64,000 nucleotides of DNA, from contig VSDK01013385.1 of assembly GCA_009767595.1 (NCBI GenBank), positions 351,067-415,066 on the forward strand. Direction: 5' to 3'. The position numbers and the translations under genes were made by a program. Position 1 is the first letter of the stretch, and every line of letters starts with the position of its first letter. This stretch comes from Symbiodinium kawagutii. Lineage: Eukaryota > Sar > Dinophyceae > Suessiales > Symbiodiniaceae. The notes under the pieces are model-generated. The model was not told the origin of the DNA. It made no database searches and saw only the letters and a list, made by a program, of their open reading frames with translations. Below, piece after piece: positions 11,515-22,559 of the stretch.

Positions 11515-11646
11515 TAATGGTAACCCAGGATTAATAAACCCCTGGTTGATTAATTGGGGAGGTTACCATTTTAATGGAAAACTAGGGCTTTTGAGGGATA
11601 CCCCCTATTAAATCAACCAGGGGTTTATTAATCCTGGGTAGCCATT
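11515..11646. mobile_element. family-D element with about 40-bp terminal inverted repeats
   Basis: TAATGGTAACCCAGGATTAA TAAACCCCTGGTTGATT... at the left is repeated in inverse at 11607-11646 with a few differences. The core has a TTTTGAGGGATACCCCCTATT block. No coding capacity. It touches the exon at 11645-11796. Confidence 0.8.
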
Positions 11647-11796
11647 AGTAGAATCCAGGAGTCGACTCTTTGGAAGGATTTGCCAGCATATAATCCCCGA
11701 TCTCGCTGGCCAGTTGATGATCTTTCGTTGCGACGCAGGCCACCATCAACGAAGCCTCGGCCCAGTCGTCGTGGTTATTTGTTGCATCCCGATGCC
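11645..11796 (-). CDS. probable terminal exon of a PPR-like gene
   Basis: Follows GTGTTGTAG and reads ...NNHDDWAEASLMVACVATKD, then HQLASEIGDYMLANPSKEST, to a TAA. The pattern of small helices (sLMvACvatkd...laseI) resembles PPR repeats. The TAA lies on the edge of the TIR element at 11515-11646, so that insertion may have supplied the stop. Confidence 0.45.
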
Positions 11797-12774
11797 CTAC
11801 AACACATGAGCCAGCGCAAGGTTGCCTTTTCATCTTGGGATCGCTACCGTACCCTTGTTGAGGGTGGTGTATTGCAGGTGCTATGCATTGCTATGCTATA
11901 TGAATGTTGCCAATCAATCATGCAGCACCGAATCTTTGTGGGTGGTCAGTATTCAAAAGAACGTCTTTCTTGAATTGCCATCTCAGGTGATTTCTTGTTG
12001 AATATTGTCCTTTGGTCCTGTGGTTGAAACTCTGTGACTTCTTCAGAAAGAACTGTTTCAGCCATCAACCATCATCAGCCATCATCAACCATGATTGATG
12101 AATCATCGGTCAACTCATGGTTTATATCAAACAATATCTTTTCACAAAGACTTTCCAAAAAAAAGGAATGGGCTCTGGGTCAACCGCCGGTCATTTGACA
12201 TCACTTCAACACTGAAAGCAAGTCGGCCATGGGCAGAAAACCCTTCCTAGTGACAAAGGATTCATGTTCTGATCCACTAGCTGACTAGATTTGGACTTGA
12301 AACACAAAAACATATCCCAAAGGCAGACCATGGCCAACGGGCAAATCTTACATCAAAACTCCTACGTTTCAGGTGTTGACATTCGGAGGGGATCCCACAA
12401 TTATGTATCGCACTTGTACTCAAACCCACCAATGCTAGTCGTTCTGACCGCCATTGATCTTGGACTCCCATTGACCAAGCTGAGACTCCTTCTCAGTATG
12501 CGGAGCGATGTGTAGCTATCTATCATGAGCGCATCGTTACATGTTCTTGCGACAAAATGCACCATGGTTAATGAAGAGCGGTCATGATGGTTAATGATGT
12601 CGAATTAATCATCGTTCTCGACCGCTAGCAACGCCGCTAAACCGGAAATCCAGGTAGCACCAGAACGATCATTGAGGAAAGGCCCAACCATTTTTACGGT
12701 CATAGTATGTCATAGTGATCCCACAATGGGTGGTAATAAATCCCCTGTATACCAGGGAGGTTCATAACATCCTG

Positions 12775-12975
12775 AGATAATCCATCAAGCTGAGTCTTGG
12801 CCATGGCCACAGTGCGGACCCATCGTCCGCTCGGATACGTTTGGCGGACCCGAGCAGGTGGAGGTTTCATGGCGGATGCACCACCAAACAGGCCCAGTGG
12901 CAAGGGAAATCTCATTGGGTTGAAGGCCATGCTCGATCAAGTCCTTCCTCGCTTGATGATGATCAGCTAAAGTGG
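12775..12975 (-). CDS. probable exon with PPR-like motif
   Basis: Minus frame containing ARKDLIEHGLQPNEISLATG, which fits the end of one PPR repeat (h..GLQPNEIS). About 67% GC at third positions. It stays open to a TGA near 12786. A second minus frame (MAFNPMRFPLPLGLFGG...) is open as well. Splice sites not fixed. Confidence 0.4.
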
Positions 12976-13097
12976 GAGAAGATGGGGAAATGGCAAGGTC
13001 AAAGAGAATTTTTCTGCAAGTAAACATGGTATGAGTAAAAAATGATGATCAATCTCTCTTGATAGGAGATCAAGAGTCAAAGAGAAACAGAAACTGG

Positions 13098-13205
13098 TTA
13101 GTGGTTTAGTTGGTGGTTTCATCACCCCTTTGAACAATATGCTTGTCAACCAACCATTAATTAATAATTACTAGGGATAATAGCAAATGATTAAAAACAC
13201 CAACC
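13098..13205. mobile_element. family-B TIR element, diverged
   Basis: GTTAGTGGTTTAGTTGGTGG ... AACACCAACCAA with the family core GTCAACCAACCATTAATTAA. Confidence 0.6.
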
Positions 13206-13400
13206 AAATTAGGCAAAGCATGGCTATTCAACAACGGATGAATGGCTTTTTGCTCCACTGCAAAATCAAATCAACAACTTTTAGCCGTTGCATGTGGGTC
13301 TGTGCAAGCTATCATCACTGGAAACCTTGCAGATGGTTGGAAATGCTGGAAATAACCACACCAGGAGTTGATATGATCCATTGCGGGGGGCCCAGGCTGG

Positions 13401-13491
13401 TCAAAACCTACTCCTGGGCTCGGACCCAAATCCTTGTGACCTGGACCCCAGCATTGCGTTCTGCTCATCGCTGCGGTCGGTTGGTGAAGTC
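13401..13491 (-). CDS. possible short terminal exon
   Basis: After CTATCAG the minus strand reads TSPTDRSDEQNAMLGSRSQG to a TGA, with high third-position GC. The plus strand and another minus frame are open too. Function unknown. Confidence 0.28.
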
Positions 13492-13974
13492 CTGATAGTT
13501 TACATGCTGAACTGCAAGGGCCCTGGTACTGCCCATGCCGGCTGAAAAACATCCCCTATATGTTCCCATGTGTCGCCAATAAGCATGGCCCCCATTGAAC
13601 CAAGTGATATTGTTGTTGATTATTATCCCGTGTTATCTATTATCAAGCGTTGTTCGGATTGCAGTATTGTTTTCTATCATCGGTTAGTGGCAATCTAAAA
13701 TATTTCATATCATTTTTGAACTCATTAGTAGCCAGTATTAGTTGCTCCTGACTTACTAACCATTAAAATCCTTTCTTCGCCATTCGAAATCATTATCAAA
13801 ACACATGTCAACAGCCTGTTGGTCTCTAATAAATCATACAATCTATCAGCCTGTTTTCTGTTGGTCCATGTCAGAGCTAAAACCAGAATCCTGGGCCATC
13901 CCGGGCCCATGGAATCCATGTGCCGAGCGTCATGCAATCGAAGCATCTGAACTGACTCTTCGCAGCTCCGAAAC

Positions 13975-14040
13975 CTTTCATCACCAGGTTGTAGGACACC
14001 ACGTCCACCAACTTTTCCTGGTCATTTGGCGAGCGACCGG
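13975..14040 (-). CDS. probable PPR-repeat exon
   Basis: Minus frame reading PNDQEKLVDVVSYNLVMKG, a close match to the first helix of a PPR repeat (D-V-V-S-Y-N-x-L/V). It ends at ATGAAAG|GTTTCG, a good 5' splice site at 13975. A ACCAG at 14018-14020 may be the 3' site. PPR proteins bind organellar RNA and are abundant in dinoflagellates. The island sits against a family-A TIR remnant (14020-14060). Confidence 0.5.
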
Positions 14041-15271
14041 GTCAAGCAGTTAAGCTACCAACCAACCAATGGTTAACTAGCTGGGTTAGCTGGTCAATAC
14101 TAGATGGTTTAGCTGGTTTCGTGGGAATTTGATGTCCCATCCTATGATATGTCGTGATGAATGGTAGACATGGTCATGATGCTTCATGTCCCATCCCAAC
14201 TTTTCCTGATCATTTCTGGGTCATTTCGTGATATGTAGCTGGCAATCGGGACATGATGGATGAAGGTTCCATGATTGATCAAGATTCCGCCTCTGCGTGT
14301 CGCCCATGCGAAGTTGGTTGAACAAGACATCTGCCATATGATTGTGGGTCCCATAAGCACATACACCCACAAAAAATGAGAGATAATGCTAGCTAAAACA
14401 TCCCAAGAACGCTACCTAGCTTGTTGTTTGGTTTGGCATGTTCACCGTACAGGGTATGGACCCAACAACAATTCAAATGACTTAATTGCTTCTCGCACAA
14501 CCAAATCTCCGTGGGGCCGTTGTTTCTACATAGATACAGTTCAGCAAGGCCATATGCGTAGTGTTGTTGCTCTTCGCCCTGCATAGTGGTTGTTTGAACA
14601 TCCGCAAATTATAATAGGATTAGATCACGCACGCGCTTGCAAATGGTTCAAAACCAATCAGTTCATCAAATAGATCGCCAATTTTCTTGGTAGAATTCCC
14701 AAAATCTGAAATTGGAGTCATGCTCAGTCTAGCTTTGGTCTCCAACAAGACTTCACCATGTTGGAATTGAGCCACATTGTATGATCAGATACTGCTCCGT
14801 GTATATCTACGTACATGCAAGTCTGTCTTGAGCAAATCTGAATGCAACTGCTCAAAATAGGGTAGAAGTGGATCACAGTCCTCAGTTTGAGGTCAAACTA
14901 TGTTCCGAGATTTGCTTAAATACTGGTTGAACAATCGTTGTTGATAGGATTCGTCGCATTTGACATTGGTCTTATACGACCTTGCCTGCGCAAGTGTTGT
15001 TCAGTGGAAGTGGTGGTGGATTGCGGGTTGTCATCAAGTAACGTGTGATTGCACTACAGTCACGTACAGTGCTGTTCCTTGATCACGTACTCAATTGCCC
15101 CTGAGTCATCCCGAAATCCTGCGGATCGTCGAAAACATGGTTGACACATAGCTGCAAACAACGCAGCCAATAACAAAGTCATTCCTTGGTTATCAGGCAA
15201 ATCATGGGAAATCCATTCGATTTCGAATGCCTTTTCGACCCTGAAGAACTTGTGTCGGGTGGTCACCTAAG

Positions 15272-15448
15272 TCACCTCCCGGGCATGGCCATGTTCATGG
15301 CCTTCAGCTGGTGCTGTTTCTCCAAGACCTTGGCTTCTTGGAGCAAGGCATAGGCGGCTTCAGGATCCTTCTGGTCCACACAGGCATGCAAGGACCTGAG
15401 GATCGTTGCAAGGCCGGTCAGTTGACGTGAGGAGTAGGCTCCGGCATT
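15272..15448 (-). CDS. terminal exon, PPR/TPR-like helical protein
   Basis: One of the clearer exons. After CTCAAAG the minus strand reads 58 residues to a TGA: NAGAYSSRQLTGLATILRSL, HACVDQKDPEAAYALLQEAK, then VLEKQHQLKAMNMAMPGR. About 73% of third codon positions are G or C, and the other frames are broken. The helical-hairpin pattern (LATILRSLHACVDQKDPEAAYALLQEA) fits TPR/PPR solenoids. The gene must continue at higher coordinates, for example 17700-17880. Confidence 0.6.
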   Translation of the reverse strand, partial: NAGAYSSRQLTGLATILRSLHACVDQKDPEAAYALLQEAKVLEKQHQLKAMNMAMPGR

Positions 15449-15459
15449 CTTTGAGTTGT

Positions 15460-15650
15460 GAGTCTATATATATATAGGTTTTACATGTATAAATATACAG
15501 CTACATAGGAATATACATAGACATATACATATACATAGATGTATATATCAGAATACATATATGCACACACACACATATATATATACACACATTCACACAC
15601 ACATATATATTCATGTATACATTTAAACTATATATGTACAAATATCTATA
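15460..15650. repeat. TA/CA-rich microsatellite
   Basis: ATATATATAGG, ATACATATACATAG and CACACACA runs, just upstream of the exon at 15272-15448. Confidence 0.8.
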
Positions 15651-16185
15651 CATGCATGAAATCATGTAAAAGTCTTTGCATCTGGAGTTGTAATATGTTG
15701 TAATCCAATCAAACCCATAGAAAGTGTTGATAAGTTACCATTCAATGGTGTATGCAAATGGTTGTAAGTCATAACGGGTACATAGCAGCACACTGGTGGT
15801 ATGTGTTGTTTGGTTACAGACTTCTACTACACCATTTGATACTCTTATTTCGAAGAGGAGAAGTGCTGACTTTGGGGGAGCACATCAGGCATTCAGCCGT
15901 CATGCTGTTAGAAACAAAACTCCAAACGGCAGTTCGCACACAGTGCGGGATTAACCACCCCCTATTGGTTCTGCAGGATGTTCTCCAAACGCTGATGGAG
16001 ATTAAAGAGGAAAACCAAATAAATCCAAATCTCATATTTTGAAAAAACAAATCATCAAGTCCTGTATCTTGAATAGAACACCTGTTACTAACACCTGTTA
16101 CCCAGGCTTTCTGTGTGTGCGCTTGGCATGATCATTACTTGGCACCCCAAGTGGTTGCTGGTTGCCACCATGGCGACTTACCGAG

Positions 16186-16290
16186 CTAGTCCCTGGCGAG
16201 CAGCAAATTCAGCATGAGGTTGGTCACCTGCTGCGCAGCCGCACGAAAAGTGGTAGGATTCAACGGTTGACCAGTAGAGTCTTGATGAAA
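16186..16290 (-). CDS. possible exon, hypothetical protein
   Basis: Minus strand reads QPLNPTTFRAAAQQVTNLML then NLLLARD to a TAG. A second frame runs through to CTCG|GTAAGT, a consensus 5' splice site at about 16180, and could be the real one. Not recognised. Confidence 0.33.
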   Translation of the reverse strand, partial: FHQDSTGQPLNPTTFRAAAQQVTNLMLNLLLARD

Positions 16291-17690
16291 CACATCATGT
16301 TATCTGATATACCAGTAGAGCCTTGATACTACTATCGTTGACTCGACGGTTGACACGCAAAGGTACAGCCAGCATGCAAGCTATCATGAAGTACCAATGA
16401 CTCAACCGCTACAGTAACGATACTGCCATGGTTGCATATATGAACAAATGAATGATCATCCTCATGATTAGGCCGTATGAGCATCAACGCCCTAATTGGC
16501 GTGTATTGCTGTATTGCTATTACCCAATCAACAATCTCACCATTGTAGTAGGAAGGTCATGAAGCGAGACATCGAGCACAAAAGCACCTACAGGCACACG
16601 AGACTACAGATACCCAGTTGAGGTCAGAAAACTAAGTATTATAGTTGGGTATGACGGTATGACTCAGAATGCAGCACGGTCTTACTCCCCCACTGCCATG
16701 TCAGTAAGGAGGAATGTCATATGCACCATCAGTAAAAGACATATATGCCAGAATGACCCTGAATATGTACATGTCTACATCATATATGAACATGTATCAG
16801 TGAGATCGAAAAACCGTACATACATACACATAATATTTTGCCTATATTAAGTGCATCGATGTCACATCAATATGGTGCACAAACATTCAGTTGAATATTT
16901 AAAACTGTAAATAAACGTCAAAGAACAATATAGTAATGTATTGCATAAAATGCACATAAAATTCAGTGTACATATAAAACCTTGCTTCATGTAAATGTAG
17001 GCTGAAATAGGCTGAAGAAACCAGTCCGATGACCTGGCACTGTTAGATTTCGGCCACAATCCTGCGTCAGCGTATCAGTGTGCAGCACGTGTCCAGCACT
17101 CCCCATGCACCACCATGGTTTCGGACTGTGCCACTGAAGTTGCAGCATCCTCTTCGCAAGCAACATGCAAGCCCCTGGTTTGGCCTACTTCTTCCGGGTA
17201 TAGATGTACAGAATTGAAGGGTCAGAATCAAAATGAACTAAAATGGTTATAAATCTGTAGACATACGGTTTCGGGAAAAAAACCCTGTCCCCAAAATTGT
17301 TCACATCCCAACAATGAACACAATAGTCTGTGTTGGGATATTGACCTACCATTTTTGGATTTAGTTGTGACCGCATGTAATCCCTAGCCATAATTGATGC
17401 GAATAAACACATGTAAACACATAAGTGATCTAAAAACATGTATATGGTTTATGGTGTGTAAAAGGTGCGTATATATACATCTGGAAAAACATCAACATCA
17501 TAATATGTATCAGAATCAAGTAGTTATACGAAGATGAATAACTAAAACATAGCTAAAACTTTATGAAATCACTATCACTATCTACATACAGATGTGTGTA
17601 TATATATATATTTGTGAATAAACTAGTCATAACATGCTATAGCTAAGTATGTCGAATCTGATGAAATGTGACTAGCACACGTGATTTTCC
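16291..17690. other. AT-rich intergenic or intronic DNA
   Basis: TATACATA-type sequence. No GC-rich island and no convincing exon. Confidence 0.45.
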
Positions 17691-17699
17691 TGGATCGAA

Positions 17700-17880
17700 A
17701 TTCAGCGCTGCCTCGGGCGCCAAGCGCTGGAAGAGCTGGATGGCCTTTTTGGGTTGGCCCAAGGCCACGTAGCAACCTGACGCCCAGGTGAAGCCATGCG
17801 AAGCGCCGGGGCCGGCAACGGCAAGCAACGTGGTGGTGAAGGCTGGTGGAACATCCAGGCTGGAACCACGTGGTGGTTTC
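17700..17880 (-). CDS. probable TPR-like exon
   Basis: GC-rich island in an AT-rich stretch. The minus frame reads GFTWASGCYVALGQPKKAIQ, LFQRLAPEAALNFDPG, close to a TPR helix pair (..a..Y.alGqp.kAiqlfqra). Splice edges are not certain. It could be upstream of the exon at 15272-15448 in the same gene. Confidence 0.42.
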
Positions 17881-17954
17881 CTAAGCCACTTTGGGGCACA
17901 CCATGGTACAGGCCACCGGCTCAATGTTTGGACTTGCTGTTGTTGCTCTTACAG

Positions 17955-18029
17955 TCTGAAAATGCCCAAGCTGCGATTTCTTGTTTGACTCCGTTGTTGC
18001 ATGCACTTGCTTCAAGCTCGGGTGTGAGT
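17955..18029 (+). CDS. possible plus-strand internal exon
   Basis: Follows TTGTTGCTCTTACAG, a strong 3' splice site, and reads SENAQAAISCLTPLLHALAS in phase 0 to AGT|GTAAGG. It is on the opposite strand to its neighbour at 17700-17880, so the two cannot both be exons of one gene. Confidence 0.35.
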
Positions 18030-18365
18030 GTAAGGAGCCCGCTGTTCCCGAAACATTGAGTTCGGGATTGGTGAAGTCAAAGGTGAAGTCAAAGGTATTG
18101 CTATAACAACCGTTGATATGAGGCTTAACAATGTCAGCAATGGTTGCTTTCATTAGGCAACAGCCATCAACAATTATTGGTGTTGGACCACGATATCAAA
18201 TGTAGCTAGCAGCGGCTGTTAATAGGTACGGATCCGTATGGGGTTAGCGACAACAATAACTGACAAGGGTGTAACTAGCCTGGACATTAAGAAGGGACTT
18301 TTGACTTTGAGGCGTCAAAAGGGGGATATCCCGTGCAGCTAGCATCTAATTAGGCTCAAGCGACC

Positions 18366-19323
18366 TCAGCCTTGCCAATCAGGCAGCCACTGGGCGTCAT
18401 TGCGAATAACCGCAGATGACCGGGCACAGTCCTGAATCCACTGTACTAAGGCAGGCTCGGTGTCAAGCTCAACTGAACGGCAGCCCTTCCCGGCAGCATT
18501 GCGGATCGATTGAACGGTCACTTCAGCTAAGCCAGCACAAAATGGGTCACTGTATTCCTTAAAAACAGCAGTCCTGAAGGCTCCGCAAGAGTCCTTACCG
18601 ATGGCGCCAGCCTTTGGAATCGGAGGATCCTGAAGCGCGTGTTTCCACATCCACTTCTTGAAGTCAGAGGCATTGACAGCCAAGATGCCCGTGGGCTTCA
18701 CTGCCTTTGCCCCCCACTTGTACTGGGGCAAGATGTGCAACTGAATCTGCGGGTTCTGACGAAGAATCTGCATAGCACTTGAGGTCCAGGTACTCGGTCT
18801 GGTGGGGTCCTGCGGTGGTGCAGGGTGTTCGCTCAGCATGCACCCTCCGCAGATGGCGTGGGAAGCAACTCCCAACAGCCCCTGTAGGAAAAAGGAGCTG
18901 CCAGCTAAAAGCTGGGCCAAATAGTTGCCGGGCCGACCTCAAAGGTCTCGGCCAATTCTCCCCAGCACTCAGATCATCAGGTGGATTGAATCGAGCTTCG
19001 GAGAATGTCTCGCAGGGTGTACCTGCGATGGTAGCGGAGCAAAGTCCTCGATGGTAAATCTGCCTGACAAATGCCCACGTGGCACTATCCGCAGAAAGGT
19101 TTCCCAGCGTAGGTGCCACCGCCGTATCCAACGACAGGATTTTCAAAGGCAACCCATGATGGGATGCAATGACGTGGAGATGAGCATGGACATCACCTGC
19201 TCGGCGGCGCACTGAAAAGAGATGTACAACGAGGTGAAATGGCGGTTCCCAATCCCAGGACAACAATGGACACTGGGCTGTGTCTGGAAATTCGCTCCAT
19301 TGCACTTCCCGCAATGGAACCAC
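18366..19323 (-). pseudogene. frameshifted dinoflagellate retro-ORF fragment with methyltransferase-like LFS...PCETFS domain
   Basis: Two overlapping minus frames carry one protein: 19323 down to about 18930, then a different frame from 18920 to 18366. The first frame has VVHLFSVRRRAGD, a Rossmann-like LDTAV strand, and AGTPCETFSEARF followed by PRPLRSARQLFGPAF. The second continues with AQLLAGSSFF, GGCMLSEHPAPP and VKPTGIL. LFS(G)xRRxGD...PPCETWSxAR...EHPaxP is a motif series I recall from dinoflagellate retroelement ORFs. It resembles C5-methyltransferase motifs I, IV and VI, with EHP in place of ENV. The frame change near 18925 and the lack of any RT nearby make it a dead fragment. It could instead be two exons with a very short intron, which is less likely because homology continues with almost no gap. 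Confidence 0.75.
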
Positions 19324-19759
19324 ACTGCAGTTGCAGTAGGTTGTACAAGGGATCTATGATCCTTTGCCATGGTTCATTCAATACATTCAATTATCGCTCA
19401 TGGTGGACAAAGGAGTAGCACCCATTAAGAGTGAGGAAATCATGATATAACAAGGGTAACTTGCAGTGACCTATGGTAAACAAAATAGCTAGTATAGGAG
19501 CACCCCGCAACCTTGAGGGGGTTGATTCAGGGCATAACTATGACCATCCCTGCTAGTATGCGAAAGTTATTCCCACTATTGACTGTCCCCGACAAGCTTT
19601 GCCCATCGTGGGTTACCATTGATCACCAAGCATCATCCACTATCACTTACCAACTCATCTACCATGACATCTTCACCATCATGAAGCACCTCTGCCCATC
19701 TTCAACTATGGTGGATATTGGTTGATGAAACGATCTCGGACGACCCCATTACGGCCTAA

Positions 19760-19850
19760 TGGCAAACGCTTCGGCAACCAACAAGTGATGGATTCACCAT
19801 CAACTGGGAGTATGAATTGTCATCAGGCTTGGCTATTCGTTTTGAAACAT
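19760..19850 (+). CDS. probable exon ending at a family-A element
   Basis: Plus frame reading WQTLRQPTSDGFTINWEYEL then SSGLAIRFET. The alternating beta-strand pattern looks like a folded domain. It ends at GAAACAT|GTGGCAG, where the GT is the first two bases of the TIR element at 19851-19971. Not recognised. Confidence 0.45.
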
Positions 19851-19971
19851 GTGGCAGTGGGTCCGTTCACCCGGCTAGTCCCCCTGCTTCCCCTATCATT
19901 TACCATCGTTTTCCCTATAGTTTGTTGGTTGTTATTCCCCATTATTGGTTGGGTAAAGGCTTGACCCACAG
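19851..19971 (+). mobile_element. family-A TIR element acting as a candidate intron
   Basis: GTGGCAGTGGGTCC ... TTGACCCACAG. Its first bases are the GT donor of the exon at 19760-19850, and CACAG at its end is a 3' splice site, giving a 121-bp GT-AG interval. Confidence 0.65.
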
Positions 19972-20076
19972 CCATTATCAACTCTTACCTTTGGTTAGTG
20001 GCCCCTCCTTGCAGCTCCTTAGCTTCCCTTGTGGCATGTCCCCTGGCTCCTGGCCTCACTACCTCCCTCCCAACAG

Positions 20077-20175
20077 CAAGAACCATTTGTTGGTGACCCG
20101 ATTCACCAAGTAGCGGAAGTGGAGAATGTGATCTTTGCCCAGGATGTCAGCCTGGTCCAGCCCAGTCAACGGGAA
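20077..20175 (+). CDS. probable internal exon, hypothetical protein
   Basis: Exactly 33 codons between CTCCCAACAG and GAA|GTATCT. Reads QEPFVGDPIHQVAEVENVIF then AQDVSLVQPSQRE. Good splice signals at both ends in phase 0. It may share a gene with 19760-19850, but the frames do not join directly across the intervening element. Confidence 0.5.
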
Positions 20176-20179
20176 GTAT

Positions 20180-21126
20180 CTGCGGGAAAGGCTCTGATCA
20201 GCTGGTTGTCATGGCAAATAACGCTTGTGAATTCACTGGCCAACAACTGGTTGGTTCATACCAGTTGACTTGTTAATAGTTGGTGCTGTAGCTGGTCAAC
20301 ACTGGTTGGTACCGGTTGGTTGATGTGTAAAGAACGTGTTTTCGACTGCCTCACTCCTGATTCCTATATCAACCATCTAGCCTAGCTATATCAACTGATG
20401 AAGCCGGGGAGCGCCTCAGAGTCATCACCTGTTAAATTCAGCGACTTTGCCTCCAATGATGCTGCCCTGACGAGAATTCAGTGACGATGATTTAACCTTG
20501 ATTGCCCCGATATCGATCATAGATGATGATGAGGATTACGATGAAAACCATGAAGACATATGAAAACATATGAAATCGAGGAAATGTTGGATTCATGGCG
20601 CTTCCAACCATCACAAACCACCTGCTGAGGGTGAAGATTCTTCCTGCTGACACACACACACACCCACACACAGACACACACACACACACACACCCTGCAA
20701 TTCCTATCACCTGGAGCAGCAAACCCGAGGGCGCACCAATGTTGACAGTCAGTCAATGATGAGCTAAATGTAATTGAATATATGTTGACATGATTATATA
20801 ATTAAGAACCAGTAAGAACACTTAGCCAAGATCCATATCTTATTGATTTAGATGATGGTCAATCATCCTTGGTGATAACGCTTGAAATTTCGACAAAAGG
20901 TAAAACTGATCAAAAATGATTGAAACAATTTGAGCCATTCTCAAAATGCATGTTAAATCAAAATCAAAAGTCACTGGAACCGAAAGTGACCATTTCTAAA
21001 ACCAACCATTGTTGACCCTTGTTGCCCCCAATTGTGACATGTGGATTCATTCCAGGAATAACTGCCAATTGGATGACCATCCCGTAGTGATTCGTGGCCC
21101 CATATTGTGTCCTTGATCCATCTCAG
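20180..21126. other. no gene recognised
   Basis: TGGTTGGT-type low complexity (20230-20330), a CA repeat, then unique AT-rich sequence. Confidence 0.4.
20648..20696 (+). repeat. CA dinucleotide repeat
   Basis: (CA)n interrupted by CCCA and GA. Confidence 0.85.
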
Positions 21127-21235
21127 GTTCTCTCAATATGGAGGTACCCCAAAAATGGCTGTTTTATTGCTATAAATTGTCAATGTTGGATGATTCTGGG
21201 GTCTCCGATTCTGAAAAAAACACCCATTTGAACAG
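21127..21235. mobile_element. family-C TIR element, diverged
   Basis: GGTTCTCTCAATATGGAGGTACCCC ... GATGATTCTGGGGTCTCCGA then TTCTGAAAAAAACACC. TTTCTGGGGT..ACCCC pairing remains. Confidence 0.5.
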
Positions 21236-21591
21236 TATCAAATATCAATAGCGCGCCATTAATAGACACACAGCATTGGCAAAATTGAACATGCAAAATG
21301 CTTTCCTGTCTTCCTGGTCCTTGAATTGCTATCGCCCTCCCTATCTCTTATCTAAATCGCCCAATGTAATTGTTGGACATTATCGGATCATGTTTTCCAA
21401 CCACCTCTTTCACAATGATGGCAGGCACCAGCATTCCCATTGTTGAAGTCTATGCTTTAGATACAGCATATTCCCATCAACCTATTGTAAGATGTGCCGT
21501 TCTACGCAGTAAACTATCATATATTTTGAAGCCCAGCTTTCAATTGTGGACACACCTTGGCACCAAATCGCAACACCTGTCAGCCACAGAC

Positions 21592-22047
21592 TCACTTGTG
21601 GTCTGTGTCCTCCGGCAAGTCGTCAGAATCTCCTGACAAATCCATACGCGAATTGCCAGACTCCGAAATCAGAGGCTCCGTCGACTGGTCGAGAGACTCC
21701 GACATCTCGAGATGCTCCGTCGTCTCCAAAGGCCCGGATGAGCGCTGGGCCGTGCCCTGGCTCTGTTTCATTTTACGGTCCTTTTGGCCACCCTGCAAGC
21801 AAAGGTACTTGGTAAAGTTCATGTTCACAACCGGAATTTTCAAGGCTTCGGTCAACTCGGGGTTGGAGGTGGGGGCATCAGTCAGGCCAACTTCAGAACT
21901 TGGCAATAACATCAGCATGGAATCTTCAATGAACAGCGAAGGGCATGACAAACAAACAGTGTGTAAATGCTTCTGCGGAATGGTCAACCAGGGCTTCTCT
22001 GCCAGCCACATGGCACCGTTTCGCCACAGTGTCCTCAGGTACCACAT
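21592..22047 (-). CDS. probable terminal exon, acidic-tailed hypothetical protein
   Basis: A 151-codon minus frame. Its first half is Trp/Leu/Cys-rich (MWYLRTLWRNGAMWLAEKPW, HTVCLSCPSLFIEDSMLMLL); the second half is a Ser/Glu/Asp-rich tail ending DLSGDSDDLPEDTDHK. The frame extends a few codons upstream to an ATTAG 3' splice-like site. The plus strand is open for 172 codons over the same bases with identical third positions, so codon GC cannot decide strand. The acidic tail favours minus. Confidence 0.45.
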   Translation of the reverse strand: MWYLRTLWRNGAMWLAEKPWLTIPQKHLHTVCLSCPSLFIEDSMLMLLPSSEVGLTDAPTSNPELTEALKIPVVNMNFTKYLCLQGGQKDRKMKQSQGTAQRSSGPLETTEHLEMSESLDQSTEPLISESGNSRMDLSGDSDDLPEDTDHK

Positions 22048-22129
22048 GTTAGAGAATGGTGGGCAGCTAATTTAATTGCGATCAATCACCTCTGCGCTGA
22101 CACTCCAAACAAAGTCCCAAACCATATGG

Positions 22130-22276
22130 TTAGGCGAGGAACATCATTTGGGTGGCCCTACTGCCAAAGGCGCTGCCAGTTAGCACGATTGCGTTCTCCA
22201 GCTTCACATCACCATCCTCCACTCGTCCTGCTCCATTTGCTGGGTGACTGCTCTTAGCAAAAGTTGAAGCCTGGCC
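22130..22276 (-). CDS. probable exon, hypothetical protein
   Basis: Follows CTTTTTCACAG. One frame reads ASTFAKSSHPANGAGRVEDG, DVKLENAIVLTGSAFGSRAT to a TAA. Another reads ARLQLLLRAVTQQMEQDEWR up to ATG|GTGATG, a possible 5' splice site. Either way an exon starts at 22276. It probably belongs with the exon at 21592-22047. Confidence 0.4.
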   Translation of the reverse strand, partial: GQASTFAKSSHPANGAGRVEDGDVKLENAIVLTGSAFGSRATQMMFLA

Positions 22277-22559
22277 TGTGAAAAAGTTCTCATACACCAG
22301 AATGAGTGAGTGGTGAACATCGTAAAATAATCCATTGACCATCAATGAACCATCAACCATCATTACTGCAACCAATACTCAACACAATATTTACCATTCA
22401 TTAGCCATCAATCTACCATTTATTGAACATCCATTGACCGCAATTAACCACCACTATTGACCATGGTAATTAATGGATTCAGTGTTGTGAAGCTAAACTA
22501 ACCATCAATTAACCACAACTATCAACCACCACTATTAACCACTATATATTGATATGCAT

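Noticed and set aside
21557-22075. 172-codon plus-strand frame antisense to 21592-22047
   Set aside because: Shares third codon positions with the minus frame so cannot be excluded. The minus frame was preferred because of its acidic Ser-rich tail and upstream splice-like site.
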